A stretch of 64,000 nucleotides of DNA from Pigmentiphaga daeguensis (GTDB lineage Bacteria; Pseudomonadota; Gammaproteobacteria; Burkholderiales; Burkholderiaceae_B), in the NCBI RefSeq assembly GCF_039523035.1, contig NZ_BAAAEN010000004.1, forward strand, positions 186,001 to 250,000, written 5' to 3'. The translations under genes and the position numbers were made by a program. Shown in pieces: positions 41,457 to 49,327 of this stretch. The first letter of the stretch is position 1; the number at the start of each line of letters is the position of its first letter. The notes beneath the pieces were generated by a model, which saw only the letters and a list, made by a program, of their open reading frames with translations, ran no database searches and had not been told where the DNA came from.

Positions 41457-41527
41457 GCGCTGGCAATCCCGCGTTCCAAATCGAGTATTTCCTCTGCCCT
41501 TCGCCTGAAAAAACCACCTGGACAAAA

Positions 41528-41887
41528 ATGGCTAAAGATACCTACCAATCACTGCAGGCCCAAATCCGCAAGCTTCAGGAAAAAGCGGAAAGCGTTCGCC
41601 AGAAACAACGCCAGCCTGTCATCGCTTCCATTCTTCGCTCGATGCAGGAATTCTCGATCACGCTGGACGAGTTGAAAGCCGCCCAGGCCAAGGGCGGGGC
41701 GCCCCGCAAGCGGGCGAGCGGCACCGCCGCCAAGACCAGCGCGGCAAAACCCGCCAAGCAGGTCGCTCCCAAGTACCGCCATCCCGAAACCGGCGAAACC
41801 TGGACCGGCCGCGGCAAACCCCCGCGCTGGCTGGTGGCGGCCGAAGCCGGCGGCGCGACGCGCGACCAGTTTCTCATCGCCCAGTAA
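41528..41887 (+). CDS. H-NS-family nucleoid protein (BpH3-like)
   Basis: A 119-residue histone-like protein. The N-terminal half is a coiled-coil oligomerisation region (TYQSLQAQIRKLQEKAESVR). A basic Ala/Lys linker leads to the H-NS-type DNA-binding motif YRHPETGETWTGRGKPPRW, which carries the TWTGRGKPPRW core. H-NS proteins silence AT-rich and horizontally acquired DNA. The ATG at 41528 gives the standard MAKDTYQSL start, and a strong terminator follows. Related Bordetella and Burkholderia genomes carry several such paralogs; I cannot tell which one this is. Confidence 0.93.
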   Translation: MAKDTYQSLQAQIRKLQEKAESVRQKQRQPVIASILRSMQEFSITLDELKAAQAKGGAPRKRASGTAAKTSAAKPAKQVAPKYRHPETGETWTGRGKPPRWLVAAEAGGATRDQFLIAQ

Positions 41888-41914
41888 TACGGCGCAGGCC
41901 GGCAGGGCCTTTGT

Positions 41915-41954
41915 AAAGGTGGTTTTACGATTCATATCCGTAAAACCACCTTTT
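41915..41954 (+). terminator. Strong Rho-independent terminator after the H-NS-like gene
   Basis: AAAGGTGGTTTTAC and GTAAAACCACCTTT form a perfect 14-bp stem around an 11-nt loop, followed by a T-run. Confidence 0.92.
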
Positions 41955-42010
41955 TGATTGTTACCGGAAAGGTTTACCCGTCCAAAGCCTCGGATTATTA
42001 CGGTCGTGAA

Positions 42011-42355
42011 TTATTTCTTGAAGGCGAAATAAACCGCGCCCACCAGGCAGCACGCCGCCCATAAATGGTTCAGCCGCAGCCGCTCATCCATGAACAGCAA
42101 GGCGAACGGCACGAACACCGTCAGCGTCACCACCTCCTGCAATATCTTCATCTGCGTTACGCTAAGGAAATCGAAGCCGTAGCGGTTCGCGGGCACCATG
42201 ATTGCATATTCAAAAAAAGCCAGCCCCCAGCTCGCCATCAGGGCCAGATACCACGGACTGCCATGGGCGTATCGCAGGTGTCCATACCATGCGAACGTCA
42301 TGAATGTGTTGGATAACGCCAGAAGCCCCACGAATGCCAATATCTGGGCAGCCAT
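42011..42355 (-). CDS. DUF486 small membrane protein of the DMT superfamily
   Basis: A 114-residue membrane protein with four likely helices: about 3-24, 34-52, 74-92 and 97-112. It belongs to the DUF486 group, which is thought to be related to the small members of the drug/metabolite transporter superfamily. The markers are NTFMTFAWYGHLRY, WGLAFFEYAIMVPANRYG and LNHLWAACCLVGAVYFAFKK. No substrate is known. It is divergent from the tetR gene and shares the same intergenic operator, so it is likely under that regulator's control. Confidence 0.88.
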   Translation of the reverse strand: MAAQILAFVGLLALSNTFMTFAWYGHLRYAHGSPWYLALMASWGLAFFEYAIMVPANRYGFDFLSVTQMKILQEVVTLTVFVPFALLFMDERLRLNHLWAACCLVGAVYFAFKK

Positions 42356-42391
42356 GCGCCCTCTCCTCAGTCAAACAAGCCAAAACATGGT

Positions 42392-42425
42392 ATGCTTACA
42401 TACATTCATGCATGTATATAAGCAT
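42392..42425. promoter_or_regulatory. AcrR-type operator in the tetR/DUF486 divergent region
   Basis: ATGCTTACATACAT-TCATGC-ATGTATATAAGCAT is a 34-bp palindrome with one arm mismatch. It covers a candidate tetR promoter (CTTACA at 42395-42400, 16 nt, TATAAG at 42417-42422). It shares ACATTCATGNATGT with the site before the RND operon. Confidence 0.85.
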
Positions 42426-42522
42426 TGCGCAGGGGCACCTTAGCTAGATAGCCCATTCACTCACACACCTCCGTCCGGCTGCCTTCCAGGCTGATGCCGG
42501 ACACCACCGGCTGGGCATGGCC

Positions 42523-43161
42523 ATGGTACGCAAAACGAAAGAGGAAGCGCTCGAAACCCGCACCCGCATTCTCGAAACCGCCGAGCAGATCTTCAGCGAA
42601 CAAGGCGTCTCGCACACGTCGCTGCAGGATATCGCGGCGGCCGCCAATGTAACCCGTGGCGCGATCTACTGGCACTTCAAGAACAAGACGGACCTGCTGG
42701 ACGCGATGCTGCAGCGGGTCAAGATGCCGATCGAGGATGCGCTCGAGCGCAGTTGCGACGCCAACTCCCCGGATCCGCTCAACCAGTTGCGGCGCAGCGC
42801 CGTCGGCGCCATGCAATTGATCTCCGAGGGCGCGAGCGCGCAGCGGGTCTGTGAGATCCTGCTGTTCAAGTGCGAATATGTGGCGGAAACGGCGGACATG
42901 CGCCGTCGCCACGTGGAAAGCCGCAAGGTCGCCCTGGGCCGCTACGAAGACGGCTTCCGCCGCGCCATCGCCCTGGGGCAGCTTCCGCCCCACACCGACC
43001 CGCGCATAGCCGCCCTGGGCCTGCACGCCATCATGCATGGCCTGTTCATGGACTGGATGCTGGAACCTGGCGACTTCGACATCACCGAAGTGGGCGGCCG
43101 CGTCATCGACGACTTCCTGGCGGGGCTGAAGATCAGCCCGCCGCCGGCCCGGGCCGGCTGA
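42523..43161 (+). CDS. AcrR/TtgR-type TetR-family efflux repressor
   Basis: A 212-residue TetR-family repressor. The N-terminal helix-turn-helix runs TRTRILETAEQIFSEQGVSH, then LQDIAAAANVTRGAIYWHFK and NKTDLLDAML. It is very like AcrR, TtgR and MtrR, which repress RND pumps. The C-terminal ligand domain is of the AcrR type (LISEGASAQRVCEILLFKCE). The ATG at 42523 or the one two codons earlier may start it; neither has a good Shine-Dalgarno. An AcrR-like palindrome lies upstream and an almost identical one lies at the RND operon promoter 4.4 kb away, so I infer control of that operon in trans, plus autoregulation. Confidence 0.9.
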   Translation: MVRKTKEEALETRTRILETAEQIFSEQGVSHTSLQDIAAAANVTRGAIYWHFKNKTDLLDAMLQRVKMPIEDALERSCDANSPDPLNQLRRSAVGAMQLISEGASAQRVCEILLFKCEYVAETADMRRRHVESRKVALGRYEDGFRRAIALGQLPPHTDPRIAALGLHAIMHGLFMDWMLEPGDFDITEVGGRVIDDFLAGLKISPPPARAG

Positions 43162-43171
43162 GGCGCGAGCG

Positions 43172-43855
43172 CTACCTGCGCTGCTCCACCTCGTAGGTGA
43201 CGTCCCGGACCTGTCCGTTCGTGTCGGGGAAACGATCGAAGATCGCCCGCACGAGGTAGGGCATCACCTGCGGAATGGAGTCGCCCGAGCCGGTGCTCAC
43301 GGCCGTGGACTCGTAGACTTTCTGCCCGTTCTGCCTGGCGTCCCGGATCTCCACCCGCAGCGACGCGCGGGATGCGTCTACCGTGGTGGACGTCCAGGTC
43401 GGCGGATACGGGGGCCCCCAGGCAAAGCCCATGCCGCCGCGGCCGCGATAGCCGAAGCCGCCCCAGCCGTAGCCCCACGGCCCCCAGGGCCCGTAGAAGG
43501 GATCGTAGGCCGGACGCTCGATGCGCACCTGCACCGGCTCGACGCCGTACGAGAAGCTGACGGTGAAGCGGGCGGGCTTGCCCGCCTCGGCCTCGACCAT
43601 GCCGGTGGGGCCGATGCCCGACCGGATCATGTCGGCGTATTCGCGATATTCCAGGCTGTCCCGCTGCGCCGCGGACGTATCGAATTTCCAGGTGGCGCCG
43701 ACGGCATCGGCCGGCCATTGCTGGAAGGTCGTGACGCGGGCCGGCACCGTGGTCGCGCAGCCCGCGAGCAACGCCACGGCGGCCACCTTCGCGACGCGGC
43801 TGGCCCATGTCCAGCCGCCCCGTCCGAAGAAAGAATTACATTTGGATATCGACAT
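43172..43855 (-). CDS. DUF4136-domain lipoprotein
   Basis: A 227-residue predicted lipoprotein. The signal region has an unusually long N-terminus before a hydrophobic stretch ending in the lipobox LLAGC (Cys about 33), and the mature part begins ATTVPARVTTFQQWP, typical of DUF4136. A striking Gly, Tyr, Trp and Pro-rich segment (about 118-155, with FYGPWGPWGYGWGGFGYRG) interrupts the domain, and then LRVEIRDARQNGQKVYEST follows. Function unknown; such proteins occur in outer membranes of many proteobacteria. It converges with the tetR gene, with only 10 nt between. Confidence 0.85.
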   Translation of the reverse strand: MSISKCNSFFGRGGWTWASRVAKVAAVALLAGCATTVPARVTTFQQWPADAVGATWKFDTSAAQRDSLEYREYADMIRSGIGPTGMVEAEAGKPARFTVSFSYGVEPVQVRIERPAYDPFYGPWGPWGYGWGGFGYRGRGGMGFAWGPPYPPTWTSTTVDASRASLRVEIRDARQNGQKVYESTAVSTGSGDSIPQVMPYLVRAIFDRFPDTNGQVRDVTYEVEQRR

Positions 43856-43997
43856 GGTGCTTTCGCGTCCGCAGCAAGAATCGTAATTTAACCGTTATGG
43901 CGCTTGGACCGACACGAGGTGTTTCGGTTCTCGGCCGACGCGTCCCGCCCCGCCCCGCTACAATCCCATCCCTGCGCCGCCACTCGTTTCCGCCATC

Positions 43998-46694
43998 ATG
44001 CGTACCGATACTCCCGTCACCATCAGACGCCAGAATTACCTTCCGTTTCCGTATGACATCGCGACGGTCAGGCTGGAATTCGACCTCGACCCCGCCGACA
44101 CCCTGGTCCGTTCGCTGCTGGAGGTACGGCGTACCGGCGAAGGCCCGCTGGTCCTGGACGGCGAGGAACTGGAACTGGTCGCCGTCAAGGTGGACGGCCG
44201 GGACTGGAGCGGACACTACCAGGTGGACGGCAGCACCCTGACGCTGGACGACCTGGGCGTCCAGGCGCAGGTCGAGATCGTCTCGCGCTGCCGGCCCGAG
44301 GCCAATTCGGCGCTGATGGGGCTTTATATCTCGAACGGCGTCTTCTTCACGCAGTGCGAGGCCGAGGGCTTTCGCCGCATCACCTGGTTCCCCGACCGGC
44401 CCGACGTCATGTCGCGGTATTCGGTGGTGCTGCGGGCCGACAAGAAACGCTTCCCGCAATTGCTGTCCAACGGCAACCTGGTCAAGCAGGCCGACCTGCC
44501 CGATGGCCGCCACGAAGCGCATTGGGAAGACCCCTTTCCCAAGCCCTGCTACCTCTTCGCGCTGGTCGCGGGCACCCTGACCTGGCGCGAGTCCCGCATG
44601 CGCACCCGCTCGGGCCGCGAGGTGCTGCTGCAGGTCTACAGCGACCCCGGCAGCGAGGCCAAGACGCAGTACGCGCTGGAGTCGCTGGAGCGCGCCGTGC
44701 GCTGGGACGAGCAACGCTTCTCGCTCGAACTGGACCTGGACCGCTTCATGATCGTGGCCGCCCGCGATTTCAACATGGGCGCCATGGAGAACAAGGGCCT
44801 GAACATCTTCAACGCCGCCTACGTGCTGGCCGACCCGGAAAGCGCCACCGACGCCAACTTCAGCGCGATCGAAGCGGTGATCGGGCACGAGTATTTCCAC
44901 AACTGGACCGGCAACCGCGTCACCTGCCGCGACTGGTTCCAACTGAGCCTGAAGGAAGGCCTGACCGTCTTCCGCGACCAGGAATTCACCGCCGACATGA
45001 TGGCGCAGGGACTGGACGCGCAGGCGGCCGCCAGCGCGCGCACGGTCAAGCGCATCGACGACGTCGTGACGCTGCGGGCCGCGCAGTTCCCCGAGGATGC
45101 CGGCCCGATGGCGCACCCCATCCGGCCCGAGAGCTACCAGGAGATCGGCAACTTCTATACCGCCACGGTCTACGAGAAAGGGGCGGAAGTCATTCGCATG
45201 CAGCAGACCCTGCTGACGCCCGCGGGCTTCACGCGCGGGCTGGCCGAGTACTTCCGCCGGCACGATGGCCAGGCCGTCACCTGCGACGACTTCGTCGCCG
45301 CGATGGAGTCGGTCTACGTGCAGGATCACCCCGGACGCGACCTGTCCGTGTTCAGGCGCTGGTACAGCCAGGCCGGCACGCCGCGGGTGCGGGTGACGAT
45401 CGAGCACGACGCCGCAACGCGGCGGTGCACGGTCACGCTCGCCCAGCGCTGCGAACCCGTGGGCGTGGAGCGCCTGCCGGGCGCGCCGGCCAAGCAGCCC
45501 TTCCACATTCCCTTCGCCATCGGCCTGCTGGATGCCCAAGGCCGGGCCCTGCCGCTCGAGCAGGCGGGCGGACACGAGGTGCGCGACACCGCGCTGCTCG
45601 AACTGACCACCGAGCACGCGCAATGGACGTTCGAGAACATCGACGCCAGGCCGGTACCCTCGCTGCTGCGCGACTTTTCCGCGCCGGTCATCGTCGAATA
45701 CGACTACACCGATCACGAGCTCGCGCTGCTGATGAAGCACGATGGCAATGCCTTCGCCCGCTGGGAAGCCGGACAGCAACTGGCTACCCGCGTCATCCTG
45801 GCGGCCACCCGCGAACGGCAGGAGGGCAAGCCCTTCGTGCTGCATGGCGACTTCATCGAAGCCTGGCGCTCGGTGCTGGCCGCGCCGGGGCTGGATGCCG
45901 CCTACCGGGCTCGCGCCCTGACGCTGCCGTCGGAGAAGACGCTGGCCGAACACATGGCCAAGGTCGATCCGGTGGCGCTGGCCGCCGTGCGCGACGAAAC
46001 CCTGGGCGCGCTCGGCCGCGCGCTGGCGGACGACTGGCGCGCCGCCATCGATGCCAACCAGACGCCGGGGGACTATTCGCCCGATCCGGTCAGCGCGGGC
46101 AAGCGCGCGCTGAAGAACCTCGCGCTGGCCACGCTGATGGCCGGCCGCGTGGACGGCGCGGCGGAACTGGCACTGCGCCAATACGACACGGCGCGCAACA
46201 TGACGGACCGGCTGTCGGCCCTCTCCTCGCTGGTCAACTTCGGCGCGCCAGACGCCGCCGCGCGGGTGCTGGCCGACTTCTACGACCGCTGGCAGGACGA
46301 CCCGCTGGTGGTGGACAAATGGTTCACCCTGCAGGCGACCGCCCGGGGCACCACGGTCCAGACCGTGGAAGGCCTGATGGCCCATACGGCGTTCTCGCTG
46401 CGCAATCCCAACCGCGCCCGCTCGCTGGTCTTCCAGTTCTGCCTGAACAATCCCTACGGCTTCCATCGCGCCGACGGCAGCGGCTACCGCTACTGGGCCA
46501 GCCAGGTCCTGGCGCTGGACGCCCTCAACCCGGAAATCGCGGCTCGCCTGGCCCGTGCGCTGGACCGCTGGGTCCGCTACGTACCCGAACTGAGCGACCC
46601 CATGCGCCAGGCGCTGCAGCAGGTGCGCAGCCATCCCGGCCTGTCGCGCAACGTCACCGAAATCGTTTCTAAAGCCCTGGAGATCGCCGCATGA
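43998..46694 (+). CDS. pepN: Aminopeptidase N
   Basis: An 898-residue M1 zinc aminopeptidase with broad specificity. The substrate-binding motif is GAMENKGLNIF, the zinc site is HEYFHNWTGNRV (HEXXH at 297-301) with the third-ligand Glu in LKEGLTVFRDQEF. The remaining M1 structure is complete: N-terminal beta domain (TPVTIRRQNYLPFPYDI), catalytic domain, and a large alpha-helical C-terminus. The start at 43998 gives a good N-terminus. Its stop overlaps the fbp ATG by 4 nt. It provides most of the general aminopeptidase activity in the cytoplasm, from knowledge of E. coli PepN. Confidence 0.97.
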   Translation: MRTDTPVTIRRQNYLPFPYDIATVRLEFDLDPADTLVRSLLEVRRTGEGPLVLDGEELELVAVKVDGRDWSGHYQVDGSTLTLDDLGVQAQVEIVSRCRPEANSALMGLYISNGVFFTQCEAEGFRRITWFPDRPDVMSRYSVVLRADKKRFPQLLSNGNLVKQADLPDGRHEAHWEDPFPKPCYLFALVAGTLTWRESRMRTRSGREVLLQVYSDPGSEAKTQYALESLERAVRWDEQRFSLELDLDRFMIVAARDFNMGAMENKGLNIFNAAYVLADPESATDANFSAIEAVIGHEYFHNWTGNRVTCRDWFQLSLKEGLTVFRDQEFTADMMAQGLDAQAAASARTVKRIDDVVTLRAAQFPEDAGPMAHPIRPESYQEIGNFYTATVYEKGAEVIRMQQTLLTPAGFTRGLAEYFRRHDGQAVTCDDFVAAMESVYVQDHPGRDLSVFRRWYSQAGTPRVRVTIEHDAATRRCTVTLAQRCEPVGVERLPGAPAKQPFHIPFAIGLLDAQGRALPLEQAGGHEVRDTALLELTTEHAQWTFENIDARPVPSLLRDFSAPVIVEYDYTDHELALLMKHDGNAFARWEAGQQLATRVILAATRERQEGKPFVLHGDFIEAWRSVLAAPGLDAAYRARALTLPSEKTLAEHMAKVDPVALAAVRDETLGALGRALADDWRAAIDANQTPGDYSPDPVSAGKRALKNLALATLMAGRVDGAAELALRQYDTARNMTDRLSALSSLVNFGAPDAAARVLADFYDRWQDDPLVVDKWFTLQATARGTTVQTVEGLMAHTAFSLRNPNRARSLVFQFCLNNPYGFHRADGSGYRYWASQVLALDALNPEIAARLARALDRWVRYVPELSDPMRQALQQVRSHPGLSRNVTEIVSKALEIAA

Positions 46695-47707
46695 AGCGCA
46701 AGACGCTTACCCAATTCCTGATCGAGCAGCAGCGCGGGGCCGCCGCCCTGCCCGCCGAAGTCCGCCTGCTGGTCGAAATCGTCGCCCGCGCCTGCAAGGC
46801 CATCGGCCACGCGGTCGGCAAGGGCGCGCTGGGCGGCGTGCTCGGCAGCCTGGAAACCGAGAACATCCAGGGCGAGGTGCAGAAGAAGCTGGACGTGCTG
46901 TCCAACGAAATCCTGCTGGAAGCCAACGAGTGGGGTGGCCAGCTGGCCGCCATGGCCTCCGAGGAAATGGAGACCGTCCACCTCATTCCCACCCACTACC
47001 CCAAGGGTGAATACCTGCTGCTGTTCGACCCGCTGGACGGCTCCAGCAACATCGACGTGAACGTGTCCATCGGCACGATCTTCTCGGTGCTGCGCGCGCC
47101 CGCCGAGGCCCGTGGCCGCGAGATCACCGAGCAGGACTTCCTGCAGCCGGGCTCGCAGCAGGTCGTGGCGGGCTACGCGCTGTACGGCCCGCAGACCATG
47201 CTGATCCTGACCGTGGGCACCGGCGTGTTCGGCTTCACCCTGGACCGCGAAGTCGGCTCGTGGGTGCTGACCCAGGAAAACATCCGCATTCCCGCCGACA
47301 CCAAGGAATTCGCGATCAACATGTCCAACATGCGCCACTGGGCACCGCCGGTGCGGCGCTACATCGAGGAATGCCTGGCCGGCAAGACCGGACCGCGCGG
47401 CAAGGACTTCAACATGCGCTGGATCGCCTCCATGGTGGCCGACGTGCACCGCATCCTGAACCGCGGCGGCATCTTCATGTACCCGTGGGATGCGCGCGAA
47501 CCGACCAAGCCCGGCAAGCTGCGCCTGATGTACGAAGCCAACCCGATGAGCATGCTGGTGGAACAGGCCGGCGGCGCCTCGACCAACGGCCTGCAGCGCA
47601 TCCTGGACATCGAGCCCGCCGCGCTGCACGAACGCGTCAGCGTGATCCTGGGCTCGAAGAACGAAGTCGACCTCGTCACGAGCTATCACAAAGACGCGAG
47701 CAACTGA
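46691..47707 (+). CDS. fbp: Fructose-1,6-bisphosphatase, class I
   Basis: A 338-residue gluconeogenic phosphatase. The class I metal and phosphate motifs are YLLLFDPLDGSSNIDVNVSI (FDPLDGSSN) and the sugar-phosphate motif RYIEECLAG region with the later GGIFMYPWDAR and LRLMYEANPMSMLVEQAGG. The 4-nt overlap with pepN (ATGA) indicates translational coupling; the two genes are not functionally related. It ends 1 nt before a dispersed repeat. Confidence 0.97.
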   Translation: MKRKTLTQFLIEQQRGAAALPAEVRLLVEIVARACKAIGHAVGKGALGGVLGSLETENIQGEVQKKLDVLSNEILLEANEWGGQLAAMASEEMETVHLIPTHYPKGEYLLLFDPLDGSSNIDVNVSIGTIFSVLRAPAEARGREITEQDFLQPGSQQVVAGYALYGPQTMLILTVGTGVFGFTLDREVGSWVLTQENIRIPADTKEFAINMSNMRHWAPPVRRYIEECLAGKTGPRGKDFNMRWIASMVADVHRILNRGGIFMYPWDAREPTKPGKLRLMYEANPMSMLVEQAGGASTNGLQRILDIEPAALHERVSVILGSKNEVDLVTSYHKDASN

Positions 47708-47867
47708 TCCAGGAAACCGCGGATCCTGCTTTGCCAGGCCGCGCGCATCGCCCCTCGGGACCCGGCGCCGGGCCGCCCCGAGGCGGGTCCCGGCCCCCTT
47801 GGGGGGCTGCCGCGTAGCGGCTGGGGGCCCACCATGCGGGGCGCGCGTCAGCGCGTCGGGGGGGAAA
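47708..47867. repeat. Full copy of the dispersed GC-rich intergenic repeat (inverted)
   Basis: The reverse complement of the copies near 26.1 and 26.8 kb: AGGAAACCGCGGATCC, then GGGACCCGGCGCCGGGCC, CCGAGGCGGGTCCCGGCCCC, and CCGCGTAGCGGCTGGGGG in order. It separates the converging fbp and GS-like genes. Confidence 0.85.
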
Positions 47868-47873
47868 CCTCCC

Positions 47874-49319
47874 CTAGAACAGTTCGAAGTACTCGCGCTG
47901 TTCCCACTCGCTCACTTCGAGATTGAAGCGGGCGATCTCGGCTTCCTTGATGTGGCAGAAGTAATCCACGAAGCCGGCCCCCAGCCCCTCGCGCAGCACC
48001 GGATCGTCGCGCAAGCATCCCAGCGCCTCGGTCAGCGTATGCGGCAGGCTGGCGGCCTGGGTCTCGTAGGGCGCATCGGCCGACGGCCCGGGATCGAGGG
48101 CGCGGGCGATGCCATCCATGCCCGACAGCACCTGGGACGCGAAATACAGGTAGGGATTCGCCGCGGGTTCGCCCACCCGGTTCTCGATACGGGTCGCGGA
48201 GTCGCCCACGCCGCCCAGCACGCGCAGCATGACGCCACGGTTGTCCCGTCCCCAGATCGCCCGATCGGGCGCGAGCGAATACGGCCGGTAGCGCTTGTAG
48301 CCGTTGAGCGTCGGCGTGGACAGCGCGGTGGCGCCGCAGGCGTGGGCGAGCAGCCCGCCCAGGTAGTGGCGCCCCACCGGCGACAGGTCCTGGCCCGCCT
48401 CGGCGGGCACGAAGGCATTGCTGCCGTCGGACAGGCGGCGCAGGGATTGATGCAGGTGCCAGCCGCTGGACACGACGTTCGGGATGCGCGGGCGGCACAT
48501 GAAAGTGGCATGGAAGCCTTCGCGGCGGCAGACCTGCTTGACCGCGTTGCGGAACAGGATCATGTCGTCGGCGGTCTTGAGCGCATCGCCCGGCGCGAAG
48601 GTGAACTCGAACTGGCTGGGACCGAACTCCACTTCCAGCGAACGCAGCGGGAGGTCCAGTTGCTGCGTGGTCTTGCGCACCAGTTCCATGACCGCGTCGA
48701 CCGCGTCATAGCGCAGCTCGGTCAGGTACTGGTAGCCGTGCGACATCAGTTCGACATCCGGGGGCACGCCTGGCTGGCCGGGCTGGCCCGCGTCTTCCGG
48801 GCGCATGTGATGCTGCGCCACCCTGAAGACGTGGCACTCGACCTCCAGCCCCGTGATCAGGCCATACCCGGCTTCGTTCAGGTTCGCCAGCGTCTTGCGG
48901 AACAGCTGGCGGGTGTCGAACGGCACGGGTACGCCGGTCTGGAAATACGTGTCGCACAGCAGCCAGCCGGTATTGGGCGCCCAGGGCAGGACCTTGAACG
49001 TGGTGGGATCGGCCACCATCAGCACGTCGGCGGCGCCCTGCATCTCGGGGCGGCTGAAGCCGCCGCCGGACGTGAACACCGGGAACACCGTCCGGTGCGA
49101 CGTATCCTTGGCGTACATGGTGGTGGTGATGGTGACGCCGCTCTTGAGCGCGCGCACCGCCTCCTGGGCCACCAGCGTCTTGCCGCGCAGGATCCCGTGC
49201 TGGTCGGGGAAGGAAAAACGCACGACATCCAGCTTGCCGCTCTCGAGGGCGGCGATGACGTCGCGCGCGGCTTGCTGCTGGACCTCGGACCACAGGCCGA
49301 ACCGATCAACGAAAGACAT
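47874..49319 (-). CDS. Glutamine-synthetase-like gamma-glutamyl amide ligase
   Basis: A 481-residue protein of the GS superfamily. The catalytic-domain motifs are all recognisable: the glutamate-binding EVECHVF, the metal segment LEVEFGPSQFEFTF, the HxH-type WHLHQSL, the loop PDRAIWGRDNRGVMLRV and the RIENRVGEP motif leading to ANPYLYFASQVLSGMDGI. The N-terminal beta-grasp half is present. No adenylylation tyrosine motif is obvious, and there is no ammonium-sensing context. Members outside true GlnA ligate glutamate to amines or polyamines. It starts 8 nt after the Rieske gene, so the two are an operon. I read it as a candidate amine-gamma-glutamylating enzyme. Confidence 0.85.
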   Translation of the reverse strand: MSFVDRFGLWSEVQQQAARDVIAALESGKLDVVRFSFPDQHGILRGKTLVAQEAVRALKSGVTITTTMYAKDTSHRTVFPVFTSGGGFSRPEMQGAADVLMVADPTTFKVLPWAPNTGWLLCDTYFQTGVPVPFDTRQLFRKTLANLNEAGYGLITGLEVECHVFRVAQHHMRPEDAGQPGQPGVPPDVELMSHGYQYLTELRYDAVDAVMELVRKTTQQLDLPLRSLEVEFGPSQFEFTFAPGDALKTADDMILFRNAVKQVCRREGFHATFMCRPRIPNVVSSGWHLHQSLRRLSDGSNAFVPAEAGQDLSPVGRHYLGGLLAHACGATALSTPTLNGYKRYRPYSLAPDRAIWGRDNRGVMLRVLGGVGDSATRIENRVGEPAANPYLYFASQVLSGMDGIARALDPGPSADAPYETQAASLPHTLTEALGCLRDDPVLREGLGAGFVDYFCHIKEAEIARFNLEVSEWEQREYFELF

Positions 49320-49327
49320 GTCGCCCC

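Noticed and set aside
43836..46634. A 932-codon open frame antisense to pepN
   Set aside because: It mirrors pepN in a GC-rich genome where one antisense frame is naturally stop-poor. The translation is low-complexity (His/Gly/Val/Arg) with no family features, while pepN is complete.
8849..47867. The dispersed repeats as insertion sequences or a CRISPR
   Set aside because: No copy has an open frame, transposase, target-site duplication or spacer pattern. They are better read as small non-coding intergenic elements.
47874..49319. GS-like gene as the housekeeping glutamine synthetase GlnA
   Set aside because: The neighbourhood has no nitrogen regulators, no adenylylation-site motif is evident, and the operon partner is a Rieske oxygenase.
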